A DNA stretch of 64,000 nt from Actinophytocola oryzae (GCF_004364325.1 NZ_SOCP01000013.1:182855-246854), one strand, 5' to 3'; counted from the stretch's first letter, positions 25,806 through 34,468 are shown. Numbers and translations: made by a program. Notes: generated by a model from the letters alone, not told the origin.

Positions 25806-26839
25806 AAGCTGTGGTTTATCGGGCGTACGGCGAGTCGCCCGTCGTGACCGAGGTGCCCCAACCCACCGCGCCTGACGGTGGCGCGGTGCTCGAGGTCAGG
25901 GCGACCGGCGTGTGTCGGTCGGACTGGCATGCGTGGCGTGGGCACGAACCCGTCGCGCTGCCGCACATCCCGGGGCACGAGTTGGCCGGTGTGGTGGCCT
26001 CGGTCGGTGCGGGAGTCACGCGGTGGCGGGTCGGCGACCGGGTGACGGTGCCGTTCGTGTGCGGGTGTGGGGTGTGCGAGTTCTGCCTCGCAGGCGACGC
26101 CCAGGTCTGTCCACACCAGACACAGCCGGGGTTCACCGGGCCCGGGTCGTTCGCGGAGTTGGTGGCGATCCACGCGGCGGACACGAACCTGGTGGCGCTC
26201 CCCGAATCGGTCGACTTCGTGACGGCCGCCTCGCTCGGCTGTCGGTTCGCCACGGCGTTCCGGGCGGTCACCGTGCACGGTCGGGTCCGGGCGGGCGACT
26301 GGTTGGCCGTTCACGGCTGCGGCGGCGTCGGGCTCTCCTCGGTCCTCATCGGGGTGGCTCTCGGCGCGCGGGTGATCGCGGTCGACGTCTCGGCCGCGGC
26401 ACTCGACCGGGCACGGGCCCTCGGTGCCACCCACACCGTCGACGCCGAACCCGTCGCCGCGATCCGCGCGCTCACGGCGGGCGGTGCCACTGTGTCGATC
26501 GACGCGCTCGGCTCGCCGGAGACTGCCGCGGCGTCCGTGTCGTGCCTGCGTCGCCGTGGTCGCCACGTGCAGGCTGGTCTGCTGCTGGACGGCCCGACCC
26601 CACTGCCGATGGACCTGGTCGTCGCACGCGAGCTGTCCATCAACGGGTCGCACGGCATGGCCGCCGCCGACTACCCGGACATGCTCGCCCTCGTGGCGGA
26701 CGGGACGCTGCGGCCCCAGCTGTTGGTGGGCAGGGTGATCGGCCTCGCCGAGGCGCCTGCCGCGCTGACCGCGATGGACCGGCCGCCTACGACAGCGGGC
26801 ATGACAGTCATCGACATGCATCACCCGGCGACTGGATAG
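25802..26839 (+). CDS. Zinc-dependent alcohol dehydrogenase (MDR family)
   Basis: The 345-residue protein oxidises or reduces an alcohol/aldehyde with NAD(P). Catalytic zinc ligands are Cys38 (TGVCRSDWH) and His59-Glu60 (PGHELAGVV); the structural zinc lobe is Cys89, Cys92, Cys95 and Cys103; the Rossmann motif is VHGCGGVGLSSVLIG. The GTG start at 25802 gives the standard MKAVVYRAYG-type N-terminus. It is isolated in a gene-poor stretch; its promoter is not obvious because a doubtful ORF overlaps its start. The substrate is unknown. Confidence 0.92.
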   Translation: MKAVVYRAYGESPVVTEVPQPTAPDGGAVLEVRATGVCRSDWHAWRGHEPVALPHIPGHELAGVVASVGAGVTRWRVGDRVTVPFVCGCGVCEFCLAGDAQVCPHQTQPGFTGPGSFAELVAIHAADTNLVALPESVDFVTAASLGCRFATAFRAVTVHGRVRAGDWLAVHGCGGVGLSSVLIGVALGARVIAVDVSAAALDRARALGATHTVDAEPVAAIRALTAGGATVSIDALGSPETAAASVSCLRRRGRHVQAGLLLDGPTPLPMDLVVARELSINGSHGMAAADYPDMLALVADGTLRPQLLVGRVIGLAEAPAALTAMDRPPTTAGMTVIDMHHPATG

Positions 26840-27427
26840 TCGCCGCCTATTGGTCCGGTGCGCTCCTCGAACTCGATCAGCTGTGCCACATGACAACTGC
26901 CCTGGACAACAATTCTTCTTTCGAAATTTGTCACCAGCGGACAGATTTGCCGGGCAGAGGGCCTGGGCGCGTTGACTCGACGACGTGAACGGATTGCTCC
27001 ACATACCGCCCGCGCATTTGGCGGATTCGACGTTTCTGCAGGCAGATCGGGTTGTGGGATCTTGGAGGTGTCATTCGCCGACCGTGTCACCTGTACGGTT
27101 ACTCGCGAGTAGGGTGGCACCTTGGCCACACTCGACGGGTCTCGTCGCCGGAAAAGCGGAATTACCACAATTTCGCGGAAACAACACCGCCGGACGCGTT
27201 TGGTGTCGGGTTGCGGGTGGTATCCGCCGCCAGGACGCCGAGACGGGCCGGGCGGACAGCGCGGTTGCTCCCCGGGTACGAAGTGAGGTTCGTGCCATTG
27301 GGACCAGCGGCGCGGGGCCGCAGACGTGGTGGTCGCGCCCGTCTCGGCGTCTACTGTGGATGGAGCATGAAGTGTGGCGACCCCGTCACCGTATCCCTGT
27401 AGTTGGTCGTGGCGTTAGTGTCGGTCC
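26840..27427. other. Spacer with TACTCGCGAGTA palindrome
   Basis: No gene is supported in this 588-base gap. The part 26870-27190 is less GC-rich than average. It contains the perfect 12-bp palindrome TACTCGCGAGTA at 27100-27111. The promoter of the histidine kinase that starts at 27428 must lie here. Confidence 0.45.
27100..27111. promoter_or_regulatory. TACTCGCGAGTA palindrome (operator-like), copy 1
   Basis: A perfect 12-bp palindrome about 320 bases upstream of the histidine kinase. The same core occurs as a 14-bp palindrome at 39670-39683 in front of the GH1 gene. The TTAC/GTAA-type dyad shape is common for TetR-family operators in actinobacteria; the regulator is not identified here. 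Confidence 0.45.
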
Positions 27428-28348
27428 ATGCGGGAACGGCGGGTTGTCGAGGCTCTCGTGACCTGGCTCGGACCGGAGCCGGACCCACGGGTGCTCACCT
27501 CCGTGATCGGCTCGGCTGCCGGGGCGACCGGCTGCGCCCTGACTGTCGCGGGTGAACGCTTCCAGTGGGGCGACGGTGACGCGTGGGTGTCGTTCCAGGT
27601 CACCTACGACGGCGAGGCCCAGGGCACGCTCGACCTGGCGCCCGCGTCGGTCGGGCCGATGCCGGAGGTCGTCGCCGTCCTCGGCGCTCCCCTGGCGCTC
27701 GTGCGCCTGCGCATCGAGACCGAACAACTGCGCCGTGCCGGTGACAGCGCGGCCCGCCAGCTCGTGGACGACCGCTGGCGTGCCGCCGCCGAGATGGAGC
27801 AGGAGCGGCGCGGGCTGGAACGCGACCTCCACGACGGCGCCCAGCACCACCTCGTGGCCCTGCGGATGGCCTTCGCGATCGCCGAGCACTCCGGTGGCTC
27901 CGTCGACGACCTGCTGTCCCGGCTCGACACGGCCGAGCGCGTGCTCGTCGACACCGCGGCGGGTGTCCTGCCCGTCGCACTGGTGTCGCAGGGGCTCGCG
28001 GCCGCGCTGAAGGCCGAGCTGGCCAACCACGACGACGTGGCGCTCGACATCGACGGGCTGCGCAGGCGGTACCCGGCGGTCGTCGAGTCCGCGGTCTACT
28101 TCGTGTGCATGGAGGCCGTGAACAACGCGCACAAGCACGCGTCCGGCGCCCACATCACGGTGTCGGCGCGCGACAGCTACCGGGGACTCGAGTTCGCGGT
28201 CACCGACGACGGGCCGGGGTTCGTCGTGTCGGCGACCGGCTCCGGGCTGCACAACCTGACCGAACGCGCCGGTGCCGTCGGCGGCACGGTCGAGGTCAGC
28301 TCCACGCCCGGCGAGGGCACCACGGTCCAGGGCTTCGTGCCACTCTGA
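27428..28348 (+). CDS. Soluble NarL-type sensor histidine kinase
   Basis: The 306-residue kinase has no membrane segment. An N-terminal sensory part (1-115) is followed by a HisKA_3 dimerisation box with the phospho-acceptor His in RGLERDLHDGAQHHLVALRM, then the ATPase domain with N box CMEAVNNAHKHASG, G1 box TDDGPGF and GSGLHNLTERAGAVGGTVEV. It phosphorylates itself and then a LuxR-type response regulator; the nearest is at 30027-30692, on the opposite strand. The ATG start has no strong Shine-Dalgarno. It is convergent with the kinase-like gene at 28356. Confidence 0.88.
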   Translation: MRERRVVEALVTWLGPEPDPRVLTSVIGSAAGATGCALTVAGERFQWGDGDAWVSFQVTYDGEAQGTLDLAPASVGPMPEVVAVLGAPLALVRLRIETEQLRRAGDSAARQLVDDRWRAAAEMEQERRGLERDLHDGAQHHLVALRMAFAIAEHSGGSVDDLLSRLDTAERVLVDTAAGVLPVALVSQGLAAALKAELANHDDVALDIDGLRRRYPAVVESAVYFVCMEAVNNAHKHASGAHITVSARDSYRGLEFAVTDDGPGFVVSATGSGLHNLTERAGAVGGTVEVSSTPGEGTTVQGFVPL

Positions 28349-28355
28349 ACCCGGG

Positions 28356-30023
28356 TCAGGACCTCAGGATGCCCTCGGCCGTGCGGGCCAGTACCTCGCA
28401 CGCGAGGCGGTCGCGGCCACCCGTCGCCGGGTGTTCCGCCTGGGTTCGCCAGTGCGTCGCCGCCTGCTGGGCCGCCGCCCGGATCTGCGGCTCGTCCGCG
28501 TCCTGCGGCAGGCCGAGCCGGGTCCGCGCGTCCGTGCCGTGGGTGCCGAGCAGCCTCGCGGCGTCCACCGTCATGCCGCGCAGCAGCTTGGTGTCGCCGC
28601 GCTCGATGGTGTCCAGCAGGTCCAGCTCGGCCAGCTCGTGTGCCTCCGTCGCGGTCCGGTCCACCGACCAGCGCAGCGGGTGACCGTCCGGCAGTGCCCG
28701 CACGAGCCTGGTCATCTCGATCAGCGCGCGCCGGGCCGCCAGCACCGGCCGCCAGGCGGCGAGCCTGTCGGTCAGCTGCTCGACCGTGGCCGACTCGCTC
28801 AGCTCCACCCGCTGCCGCGCCAACCGCAGCGCCGCGCGGAACGCGTGCGGCGGCGGGACGAGGCACAGCACCGCGTCGACACCGTCGTCGGCCGCCAGCC
28901 GCTGTGCCAGCGACCTGTTCGCGGGGCCGGGGAACACCGTCACCCCGGCCGAGGACTCCGGTGAGCCGACCACCGCGATCCTCGGCGGGTCCAGCAGGCG
29001 CCGTGCCACCGCCTCCCACTCGGGGCCGCCCACCGCCTCCTGTCCCTGGCGCACGAGGTCACGCACCTGCCGGTACAGCGGGCTGTGGTCCAGCGGCGGC
29101 GCCGGGCCCACGGCAGGCTCGATGCGGTCCGCGACCGTCACCCGCACGACCGCCGTCCCGTCGCTCACCGAGCACTCCATCGCCCCGCCGAGCACCGAGA
29201 TGCGTTCCGCGTCGTGGGCCAGTGCCGCGTCCAGGTCGTCGGCGGGCGCGGGTGCCGTGATGCGGACACGCAACGCGTCGTCGCGGTGGAAGTGAACCTC
29301 CACCAGCCCGTCCACGACGTTCAACACCGCGGCCACCGCGTGGTAGAGGCCCGACTCGACCTGCCAGCCGACGCGCCTGCCCAGCGTGCCGGTGAAGTGG
29401 ACCGGGTAGGGCAGCGTCGCCGCCAGCTCCTCCAGCGCCTCACGCGGGCCCCGGTCGGGCAGCATCGCCGGGTACACGCCGCGCACCACCGTGCGGAAGT
29501 TGTCGATCAGGTCGTCCAGCGCGCCGCGCGCACGCGCCGGGCCCGACCGCAGCCGGGTCCGCACCTCCGCCAGGTCACGCAGCGTCGTGGTGGTGATGGC
29601 GCCGACGAGCCGCCGGCGCTCCAGGTCGCGGACCTGCGCCAGGCGTTCGCGGGCGGTCGTCAGCTCGGCACGCAGGCCGTCGGCGCGGGACCGCGCGTGG
29701 TGGTGGTCGGAGCGCAGCCACGACAGGCGGTGCGCGATGCCGAGCCACAACGCGGTCTCCCGCAGCAGCGCCTGCCGGGCGTCGCTCCAGCGCCGCACCT
29801 CGGCGACGATCACCACCCCGCCGCCTGCCACCTGCTCACGCGCGGCCTCCGCCCCGAGGCTCGGGCCGAGCGGCCAGGACGCGACGCTCACGAGCCCGGT
29901 CGCGGACGGCATGCCGTAGACGGCCTGGCCCTCCACGGCCTCGGCGAGGTTGCGCACCAGCGCGTGGACGAGCTGGTGCGGTGGCGCGACGGTCGCGAGC
30001 TCGTGCGGGCGGACGCCCTTCAT
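28356..30023 (-). CDS. Kinase-like sensor lacking the phospho-acceptor histidine
   Basis: The 555-residue protein resembles a NarL-type histidine kinase in order (GAF-like N-terminus about 1-130, coiled helix, DHp-like and ATPase-like segments) but the phospho-acceptor box reads LERRRLVGAITTTTLRDLAEV where functional kinases have ERxRLxRDLHDG, and the N box (GLYHAVAAVLNVV) lacks the usual Glu/Asn/His. A C-terminal part (about 320-555) begins PPRIAVVGSPESSAG, faintly like a P-loop start, with helical sequence after it. It begins three bases after the response regulator stop, so it is in that operon. Probably a pseudokinase or sensory partner rather than an enzyme. Confidence 0.75.
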   Translation of the reverse strand: MKGVRPHELATVAPPHQLVHALVRNLAEAVEGQAVYGMPSATGLVSVASWPLGPSLGAEAAREQVAGGGVVIVAEVRRWSDARQALLRETALWLGIAHRLSWLRSDHHHARSRADGLRAELTTARERLAQVRDLERRRLVGAITTTTLRDLAEVRTRLRSGPARARGALDDLIDNFRTVVRGVYPAMLPDRGPREALEELAATLPYPVHFTGTLGRRVGWQVESGLYHAVAAVLNVVDGLVEVHFHRDDALRVRITAPAPADDLDAALAHDAERISVLGGAMECSVSDGTAVVRVTVADRIEPAVGPAPPLDHSPLYRQVRDLVRQGQEAVGGPEWEAVARRLLDPPRIAVVGSPESSAGVTVFPGPANRSLAQRLAADDGVDAVLCLVPPPHAFRAALRLARQRVELSESATVEQLTDRLAAWRPVLAARRALIEMTRLVRALPDGHPLRWSVDRTATEAHELAELDLLDTIERGDTKLLRGMTVDAARLLGTHGTDARTRLGLPQDADEPQIRAAAQQAATHWRTQAEHPATGGRDRLACEVLARTAEGILRS

Positions 30024-30026
30024 GTG

Positions 30027-30692
30027 TCAGCCGTCGATCTTCTGGGCCCGCAGGTAGGCGAGCACCGCCAGCACCCTGCGGTGGTGCACGGTCTGGTCGC
30101 CCGGCAGCGTCAGCTTGCTGAAGATCGCCGCCGTGTGCTTCTCGACCGCCTTCGGCGACACGAACAGCTCCTTCGCGATCGCGTTGTTCGCGCGTCCCTC
30201 GGCCATCAGGCGCAACACGTCCAGCTCGCGTTCCGACAGCGTCGACAGCGGGCTGCCCGCGCGCCCGGCCGGTGCCTGCACCAGCCGCTTGGCCAGCGCC
30301 GGCTCGATCACGATCTCCCCGGCCGTGATCCGGTCCAGCGTGTCGGCGAGCACCTGGACACCGGCGACGCGCTCCTTGAGCCGGTAGCCGATCCGCTCGG
30401 CGCCGATCTCCAGGATCCGCATGAGGTAGTGCGTCTCCGCGTAGTGCGACAGCAGCAGCAGGCCGGTCGAGGGGCGCATCGCGCGGATCCGCTCGGCCGT
30501 GACCAGGCCGCCGTCCGGCTCGGGCGGCATGCGGATGTCGAGGATCGCGACGTCGACGTCCGTGGTCGCGACGATCGCGAGCAGCGCGTCGCCGTCGCCG
30601 ACGCAGCCGACGACCTCGTGGCCCGCGGCCTCCAGCAGCATGACCAGGCCCTCGCGGAACAGGGCGCCGTCCTCGGCGATGGCTACGCGCAT
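30027..30692 (-). CDS. NarL/LuxR-type response regulator
   Basis: The 221-residue regulator has a receiver domain with acidic pocket (IAEDGALFREG), the phospho-acceptor Asp in VDVAILDIRMPPEPDGG and Lys in the YRLKERVAG stretch, followed by a LuxR helix-turn-helix (LSERELDVLRLMAEGRANNAIAKELFVSPKAVEKHTAAIFSKL). It binds DNA as a dimer after phosphorylation. The ATG at 30692 overlaps the stop of the kinase fragment gene at 30683 by 10 bases. The operon order is kinase fragment - regulator - pseudokinase. Confidence 0.92.
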   Translation of the reverse strand: MRVAIAEDGALFREGLVMLLEAAGHEVVGCVGDGDALLAIVATTDVDVAILDIRMPPEPDGGLVTAERIRAMRPSTGLLLLSHYAETHYLMRILEIGAERIGYRLKERVAGVQVLADTLDRITAGEIVIEPALAKRLVQAPAGRAGSPLSTLSERELDVLRLMAEGRANNAIAKELFVSPKAVEKHTAAIFSKLTLPGDQTVHHRRVLAVLAYLRAQKIDG

Positions 30693-31267
30693 CGGAACAC
30701 CGCCCGGTGGTGGCGCGTGCTGCGGTCCGGCTGGGCGTCGGTGATGTGCACGCGCACGAACCGCGCGCCACGCACCCGTACCCGCACCGAGCTGCCCGGG
30801 CACAGTGTCCGCAGGTGGTCCACCACCAGCAACCCCGTGCGGGAGCGGGCCTCCACGCCCAGCTCGCGGCGGGGCAGGTCCAGCCGCAGCCGCAGTTCCC
30901 GGCGCTCCGCGACCGCGGTCAGCGCCGGTCCCAGCCCCGCGCTCACCAGCACCGGCGGGTACAGCGCGGAGCCGATGCCGCGCAGGTCGTCGATAGCGCG
31001 GCGCAGCATGTCGAGCGCCGCCTCGATCCGGGCACCGGTGGTTGGGTCGTCAGCCGCCATGGAGATCAAGCCTAGTTCGAGGGCGAGCGCGGACATGTCC
31101 GCGGCCGCACCGTCGTGCAGGGTACGTTCGAGGTCGAGTCTCATCCGGGTGACGTCCCGGTCGGGTGCGCGCAACCACGTGGCCGGCCTCGACCACGCAC
31201 GTACACCTCGCTCCACCGCACCAGCGTCGTTGCCCGAACAGGCACCAGGCAAGGGTGCCGGCCCCAC
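30683..31267 (-). CDS. Truncated NarL-type histidine kinase
   Basis: The 194-residue product keeps a HisKA_3 box with its His (LDLERTLHDGAAADMSALALELGLISM) and the following helix pair (LRRAIDDLRGIGSALYPPVLVSAGLGPAL) but the ATPase part is short and lacks clear N and G boxes (VDHLRTLCPGSSVRVRVRGARFVRVHI). It could be a phosphotransfer or scaffold subunit paired with the regulator it overlaps. The start is uncertain: GTG at 31267 or ATG at 31144. Divergent from the Hsp70-fusion gene, 74 bases away. Confidence 0.6.
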   Translation of the reverse strand: MGPAPLPGACSGNDAGAVERGVRAWSRPATWLRAPDRDVTRMRLDLERTLHDGAAADMSALALELGLISMAADDPTTGARIEAALDMLRRAIDDLRGIGSALYPPVLVSAGLGPALTAVAERRELRLRLDLPRRELGVEARSRTGLLVVDHLRTLCPGSSVRVRVRGARFVRVHITDAQPDRSTRHHRAVFRCA

Positions 31268-31341
31268 CGGTGGGTAGGGACATCCCCACCTGCATTTAGG
31301 ATCTGACCGGCTGTCGCCGACCGGACGCGGGGAGTTGCGCT

Positions 31342-33255
31342 ATGCCGTACGGAGTGGGCATCGATCTCGGGACGTCGTTCACCTCGGCGGCGGTGCTCGC
31401 ACCCGACGGGACGAAGATGGTGGCGCTCTCCCCCGACGTGGTCACCCCGTCGGTGGCGTACGCGACGCCGGGTGGTGGCCTGCTCACCGGCGACGCCGCC
31501 GAGCAGGCGGCGCGGGGCGGCGAGGCCAACCGGGTGGCCAGGGGCTTCAAGAGACGCCTGGGGGACCCGACTCCCCTGGTCCTCGGTGGTGCCGCCTACT
31601 CTCCCGCGGCGCTGATGGCCGCACAGCTGCGTGACGTGCTCGGCCGGGTGAGCACCCTGCTCGGCGAGCCGCCGTCGACGGTCGTGCTGACCTGCCCGGC
31701 CATCTGGGGCCCCTACCGGCAGGAGCACTTCGCCGAGGTCCCCCGGCTCGCGGGCGTGCCCGCCAGCCGGCTGATCACCGAGCCGGAGGCGGCGGCGACG
31801 CACTACTCGGTGGAGCGGCGGCTCGGCGACGGCGAGGTCGTCGCGGTCTACGACCTCGGCGGGGGCACGTTCGACTCGACCATCCTGCGGATGCGCGCAC
31901 ACGGGATGGAGATCCTCGGCACGCCGGAGGGCATCGAGCACCTCGGCGGCGTCGACTTCGACGAGACCCTGCTCGCGCACGTGGACGAGCGGCTCGGGGG
32001 CGCGATCGGCACGCTCGACCGGTCCGACCCGGCACAGGCCAGGGCGCTCGCCGACATCCGGGCGGTGTGCGTGCGGGCCAAGGAGGAGCTCTCGACCGAG
32101 CCCGACGTCGAGCTGACCGTGCCACTGCCGTCGGGGCCGCGGCAGCTGTTGGTCACCCGGCTACAGTTCAACGAGATGATCCGGCCCGCGGTCCGGCTGA
32201 CGACCGACGGGCTGCGCCGCACGATCGCGTCTGCCGGGCTGCGGCCCGAGGAGCTGTCCGCGATCCTGCTCGCGGGCGGTTCGTCGCGGATCCCGCTGGT
32301 CGAGCAGTTGGTGCGGGACGAGTTCGGCACGCCGGTGCGTGCCGCGCTGCACCCGAAGTTCACCGTGGCGCTCGGCGCGGCGGCCGTGTCGTCCCGGCCC
32401 GCGACGGCGTCGGCCTCCCGGGGGCTCGCCGTGGGGACGAACGCGGAGACGGCGGAGATCCCCCGCACGGTGTCGGTGACGCCGAGGACCGGGCGCGGGC
32501 GGCGGCGCAGGTGGCAGGTGCCGACGGTCGCCGCGGCGCTGGTGGTGGTCGCGGCCGTGATCGGGACGTTGGTCGCGACCAACGAGCCGAGCCCGAGCCC
32601 GGGGCTCGACGTGGCCGCCGGGTCGACGTCCACGTCCGACAGCCCCGCGCCGTCGCTGGCGCCCCCGGTCGGCGGCACGGCCACGACGTCGAAGAAGACG
32701 GCCGCGGTGGCGCTGCCGACGCTGTGGGTCTTCGACGGCGGCCCGGTGGCGCCGTTCCACAGTCTGATCGCCTCGACGGACAACTGGGCGGGCATCGACT
32801 TCGGTGAGGGCGGCGCCAGCCAGCACCCGATCTCGGCCATGCCCGACGAGGCGGGCGACCTGCGGGTGCGGTGGGCTGGTGGCTCGCCCGGCCAGATCTA
32901 CCTGCAGAACATCGCCGACGCGCGGGACCTGACGTCGTATGTGGACAACGGCGGCGCGCTCGTGTTCGACACGGTGGTGCACACGCCGCCCGCCGCGCGG
33001 ACGACGGTCGCCGTGCACTGCATCTACCCGTGTGCGGCGGAGGTCGAGGCCACCGCGTTGTTCCGCGGCCTGCCCACCGAGCAGAAGACGACGCTGAGGA
33101 TCCCGTTGAGCTGTTTCGTCGACAAGGGACTCGACGCGGAGATGGTGAACACGCCGTTCCTCGTGTACACGGCGGGCGTGTTCGACGCGACGTTCTCGGA
33201 CGTCCGCTGGGAGGCGCACGTGTCGGACGCGACGCCCTGCAAGGACCTGACCTAG
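31342..33255 (+). CDS. Membrane-anchored Hsp70-type ATPase with outer C-terminal domain
   Basis: The 637-residue protein starts with an actin-like Hsp70 ATPase: GIDLGTSF (6-13), PDVVTPSVAY, EPEAAATHY, DLGGGTFD (171-178) and LAGGSSRIPLVEQL. It has no substrate-binding domain. Instead a basic GRGRRRR patch precedes one membrane segment (about 393-413), a Ser/Pro/Thr linker and an extracytoplasmic domain of about 170 residues with four cysteines, starting LWVFDGGPVAP, reminiscent of the galactose-binding-like Exop_C module of GH3 glucanases. GGGGAG precedes the ATG. It may sense wall or glucan ligands outside and use ATP inside; that is inference. Confidence 0.85.
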   Translation: MPYGVGIDLGTSFTSAAVLAPDGTKMVALSPDVVTPSVAYATPGGGLLTGDAAEQAARGGEANRVARGFKRRLGDPTPLVLGGAAYSPAALMAAQLRDVLGRVSTLLGEPPSTVVLTCPAIWGPYRQEHFAEVPRLAGVPASRLITEPEAAATHYSVERRLGDGEVVAVYDLGGGTFDSTILRMRAHGMEILGTPEGIEHLGGVDFDETLLAHVDERLGGAIGTLDRSDPAQARALADIRAVCVRAKEELSTEPDVELTVPLPSGPRQLLVTRLQFNEMIRPAVRLTTDGLRRTIASAGLRPEELSAILLAGGSSRIPLVEQLVRDEFGTPVRAALHPKFTVALGAAAVSSRPATASASRGLAVGTNAETAEIPRTVSVTPRTGRGRRRRWQVPTVAAALVVVAAVIGTLVATNEPSPSPGLDVAAGSTSTSDSPAPSLAPPVGGTATTSKKTAAVALPTLWVFDGGPVAPFHSLIASTDNWAGIDFGEGGASQHPISAMPDEAGDLRVRWAGGSPGQIYLQNIADARDLTSYVDNGGALVFDTVVHTPPAARTTVAVHCIYPCAAEVEATALFRGLPTEQKTTLRIPLSCFVDKGLDAEMVNTPFLVYTAGVFDATFSDVRWEAHVSDATPCKDLT

Positions 33256-33560
33256 GTTCGCACTCCGGGGGCGACCGTGTAGTTGGCCGGTCGCATGTCC
33301 ATCGGCAGGGAGGCCACGAAGGCGCCGACCTCGGACAACGCCACGCCGGGTCCGATGTGCAGTGTGCGGCCCCTGGTGCGCGCGGTGGCACGCAGCGGCG
33401 TGATGTCCGGGACGGGCTGTCCCGCGCGGTGGATCACGGCGCCGTCGGAGGTCGTCGTGACGACCAGGCCGTCGCAGGGCCGCCGGTCGCGGTGGCGCCA
33501 GACGTCGCCGAGCGAGATCATCCCGCCACGCAGTGCGACGGACTCCCAGACGTTCGCCAT
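33252..33560 (-). CDS. Small hypothetical protein
   Basis: The 102-residue product starts at the ATG at 33560 (MANVWESVALRGGMISLG), with GAGGAGG six bases upstream, so the start is well supported. It has no membrane segment and reads as a beta-rich protein (DGLVVTTTSDGAVIHRAGQPVPDI, RGRTLHIGPGVALSEVGAFVASLPMDMR). I recognise no family. Its stop and that of the Hsp70 fusion share a single CTAG. The longer frame upstream crosses the sigma-factor region and is not used. Confidence 0.6.
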   Translation of the reverse strand: MANVWESVALRGGMISLGDVWRHRDRRPCDGLVVTTTSDGAVIHRAGQPVPDITPLRATARTRGRTLHIGPGVALSEVGAFVASLPMDMRPANYTVAPGVRT

Positions 33561-33611
33561 CGTGCCTCCTCGCCCCCTGTCCCGCACACGGCTCGTGGGG
33601 CGCGGGAGGTT

Positions 33612-33666
33612 CACGGGTGGGGATAGCCCTACCCGTGGCGGCGGGACAGCCCTCCCGACAGGAGGG
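33612..33666. promoter_or_regulatory. Two hairpins between divergent genes
   Basis: CACGGGTGGGG-atag-CCCTACCCGTG (33612-33637) forms an 11-bp stem with one G-T pair, and CCCTCC-cgaca-GGAGGG follows at 33650-33666. They sit in the divergent gap between the hypothetical gene and the sigma factor, so they are more likely operators or 5' leader structures than terminators. A third dyad, TTCCCA (33726-33731) / TGGGAA (33743-33748), lies just before the sigma-factor ribosome binding site. Confidence 0.5.
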
Positions 33667-33759
33667 ACAGACCCAGCGATTTCACTGCCGTGATCGGCCA
33701 GGCTCATCCCAACGAAACAAGACCGTTCCCAAGCAAAACAACTGGGAAAGGGACAGCGA

Positions 33760-34269
33760 ATGGCCACCATGGACAGCGTTGTTGCGGCACACGGACCCGC
33801 CCTGCTGGCGTACGCGACCCGCCTCACCGGCGGCGACCGCCACGCCGCGGAGGACGTCGTGCAGGAGACCTGGTTGCGGGCGTGGCGACACGTGGACCGG
33901 CTGACCGAGGACCGGGGGTCGGTGCGTGGCTGGCTCATGCGGGTGGCCCACAACATCGCCATCGACCAGCACCGGGGGCGCCGCGCGAGGCCGACCGAGG
34001 TGGAGCTGCCCGAGCTGGACGTGCCGGGCGCCCCGGTGATCCCGGCGCCCAGCGACGAGGTCGAGACCCGCGTGGTGGTCGACGCGGTGCTGGACAACCT
34101 GTCCGCCGAGCACCGCACGACGCTCGTGGAGGTCTACTTCGCCGACCGCACGGCCACGTCCGCCGCTTCGGTGCTCGGTGTGCCGGTCGGCACGGTGAAG
34201 AGCCGGGTGCACCACGCCCTCAACACGCTGCGGTACGTGCTGCCCCAGCGTCAGCTCGAGGCCGCCTGA
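33760..34269 (+). CDS. ECF-family RNA polymerase sigma factor (SigL-like)
   Basis: The 169-residue sigma factor has region 2 (HGPALLAYATRLTGGDRHAAEDVVQETWLRAWRH, GWLMRVAHNIAIDQHRGRRARP) and region 4 (NLSAEHRTTLVEVYFADRTATSAASVLGVPVGTVKSRVHHALNTLR). It directs polymerase to a specific promoter set. The overall shape resembles mycobacterial SigL. No zinc-binding or membrane anti-sigma gene adjoins it: downstream is a secreted esterase and upstream a small hypothetical gene, so its control is unclear. The Shine-Dalgarno is AAAGGGA. Confidence 0.92.
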   Translation: MATMDSVVAAHGPALLAYATRLTGGDRHAAEDVVQETWLRAWRHVDRLTEDRGSVRGWLMRVAHNIAIDQHRGRRARPTEVELPELDVPGAPVIPAPSDEVETRVVVDAVLDNLSAEHRTTLVEVYFADRTATSAASVLGVPVGTVKSRVHHALNTLRYVLPQRQLEAA

Positions 34270-34346
34270 CGCCTGCGGGACACCACACCCGGGTCGATCG
34301 CCCGATCGCCCGGGTGCCGTCGTGCCCGGCCGCAACTTCCGGCGTC

Positions 34347-34360
34347 TGGGAGCGCTCCTA
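34347..34360. promoter_or_regulatory. CebR/LacI-type operator TGGGAGCGCTCCTA
   Basis: This 14-mer differs in one end base from TGGGAGCGCTCCCA, the operator known for the cellulose-utilisation repressor CebR of streptomycetes. It lies about 110 bases upstream of the secreted esterase with a cellulose-binding-type CBM2, which fits regulation by cello-oligosaccharides. The repressor gene is not in the window. Confidence 0.65.
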
Positions 34361-34468
34361 AATGCGCCGACAATCATGATAGAGTTCACTGTGGAACCAT
34401 TATTCCGATAGTTTTCGGAAATTTTCGGGAACAGGACATTCGAGATATCTCAACGAGGAGATCTCGTG

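Noticed and set aside
24887..27004. 705-residue minus-strand open frame
   Set aside because: It crosses the alcohol dehydrogenase gene in antisense and the low-complexity tract; composition is Pro/Arg/His-rich without domains.
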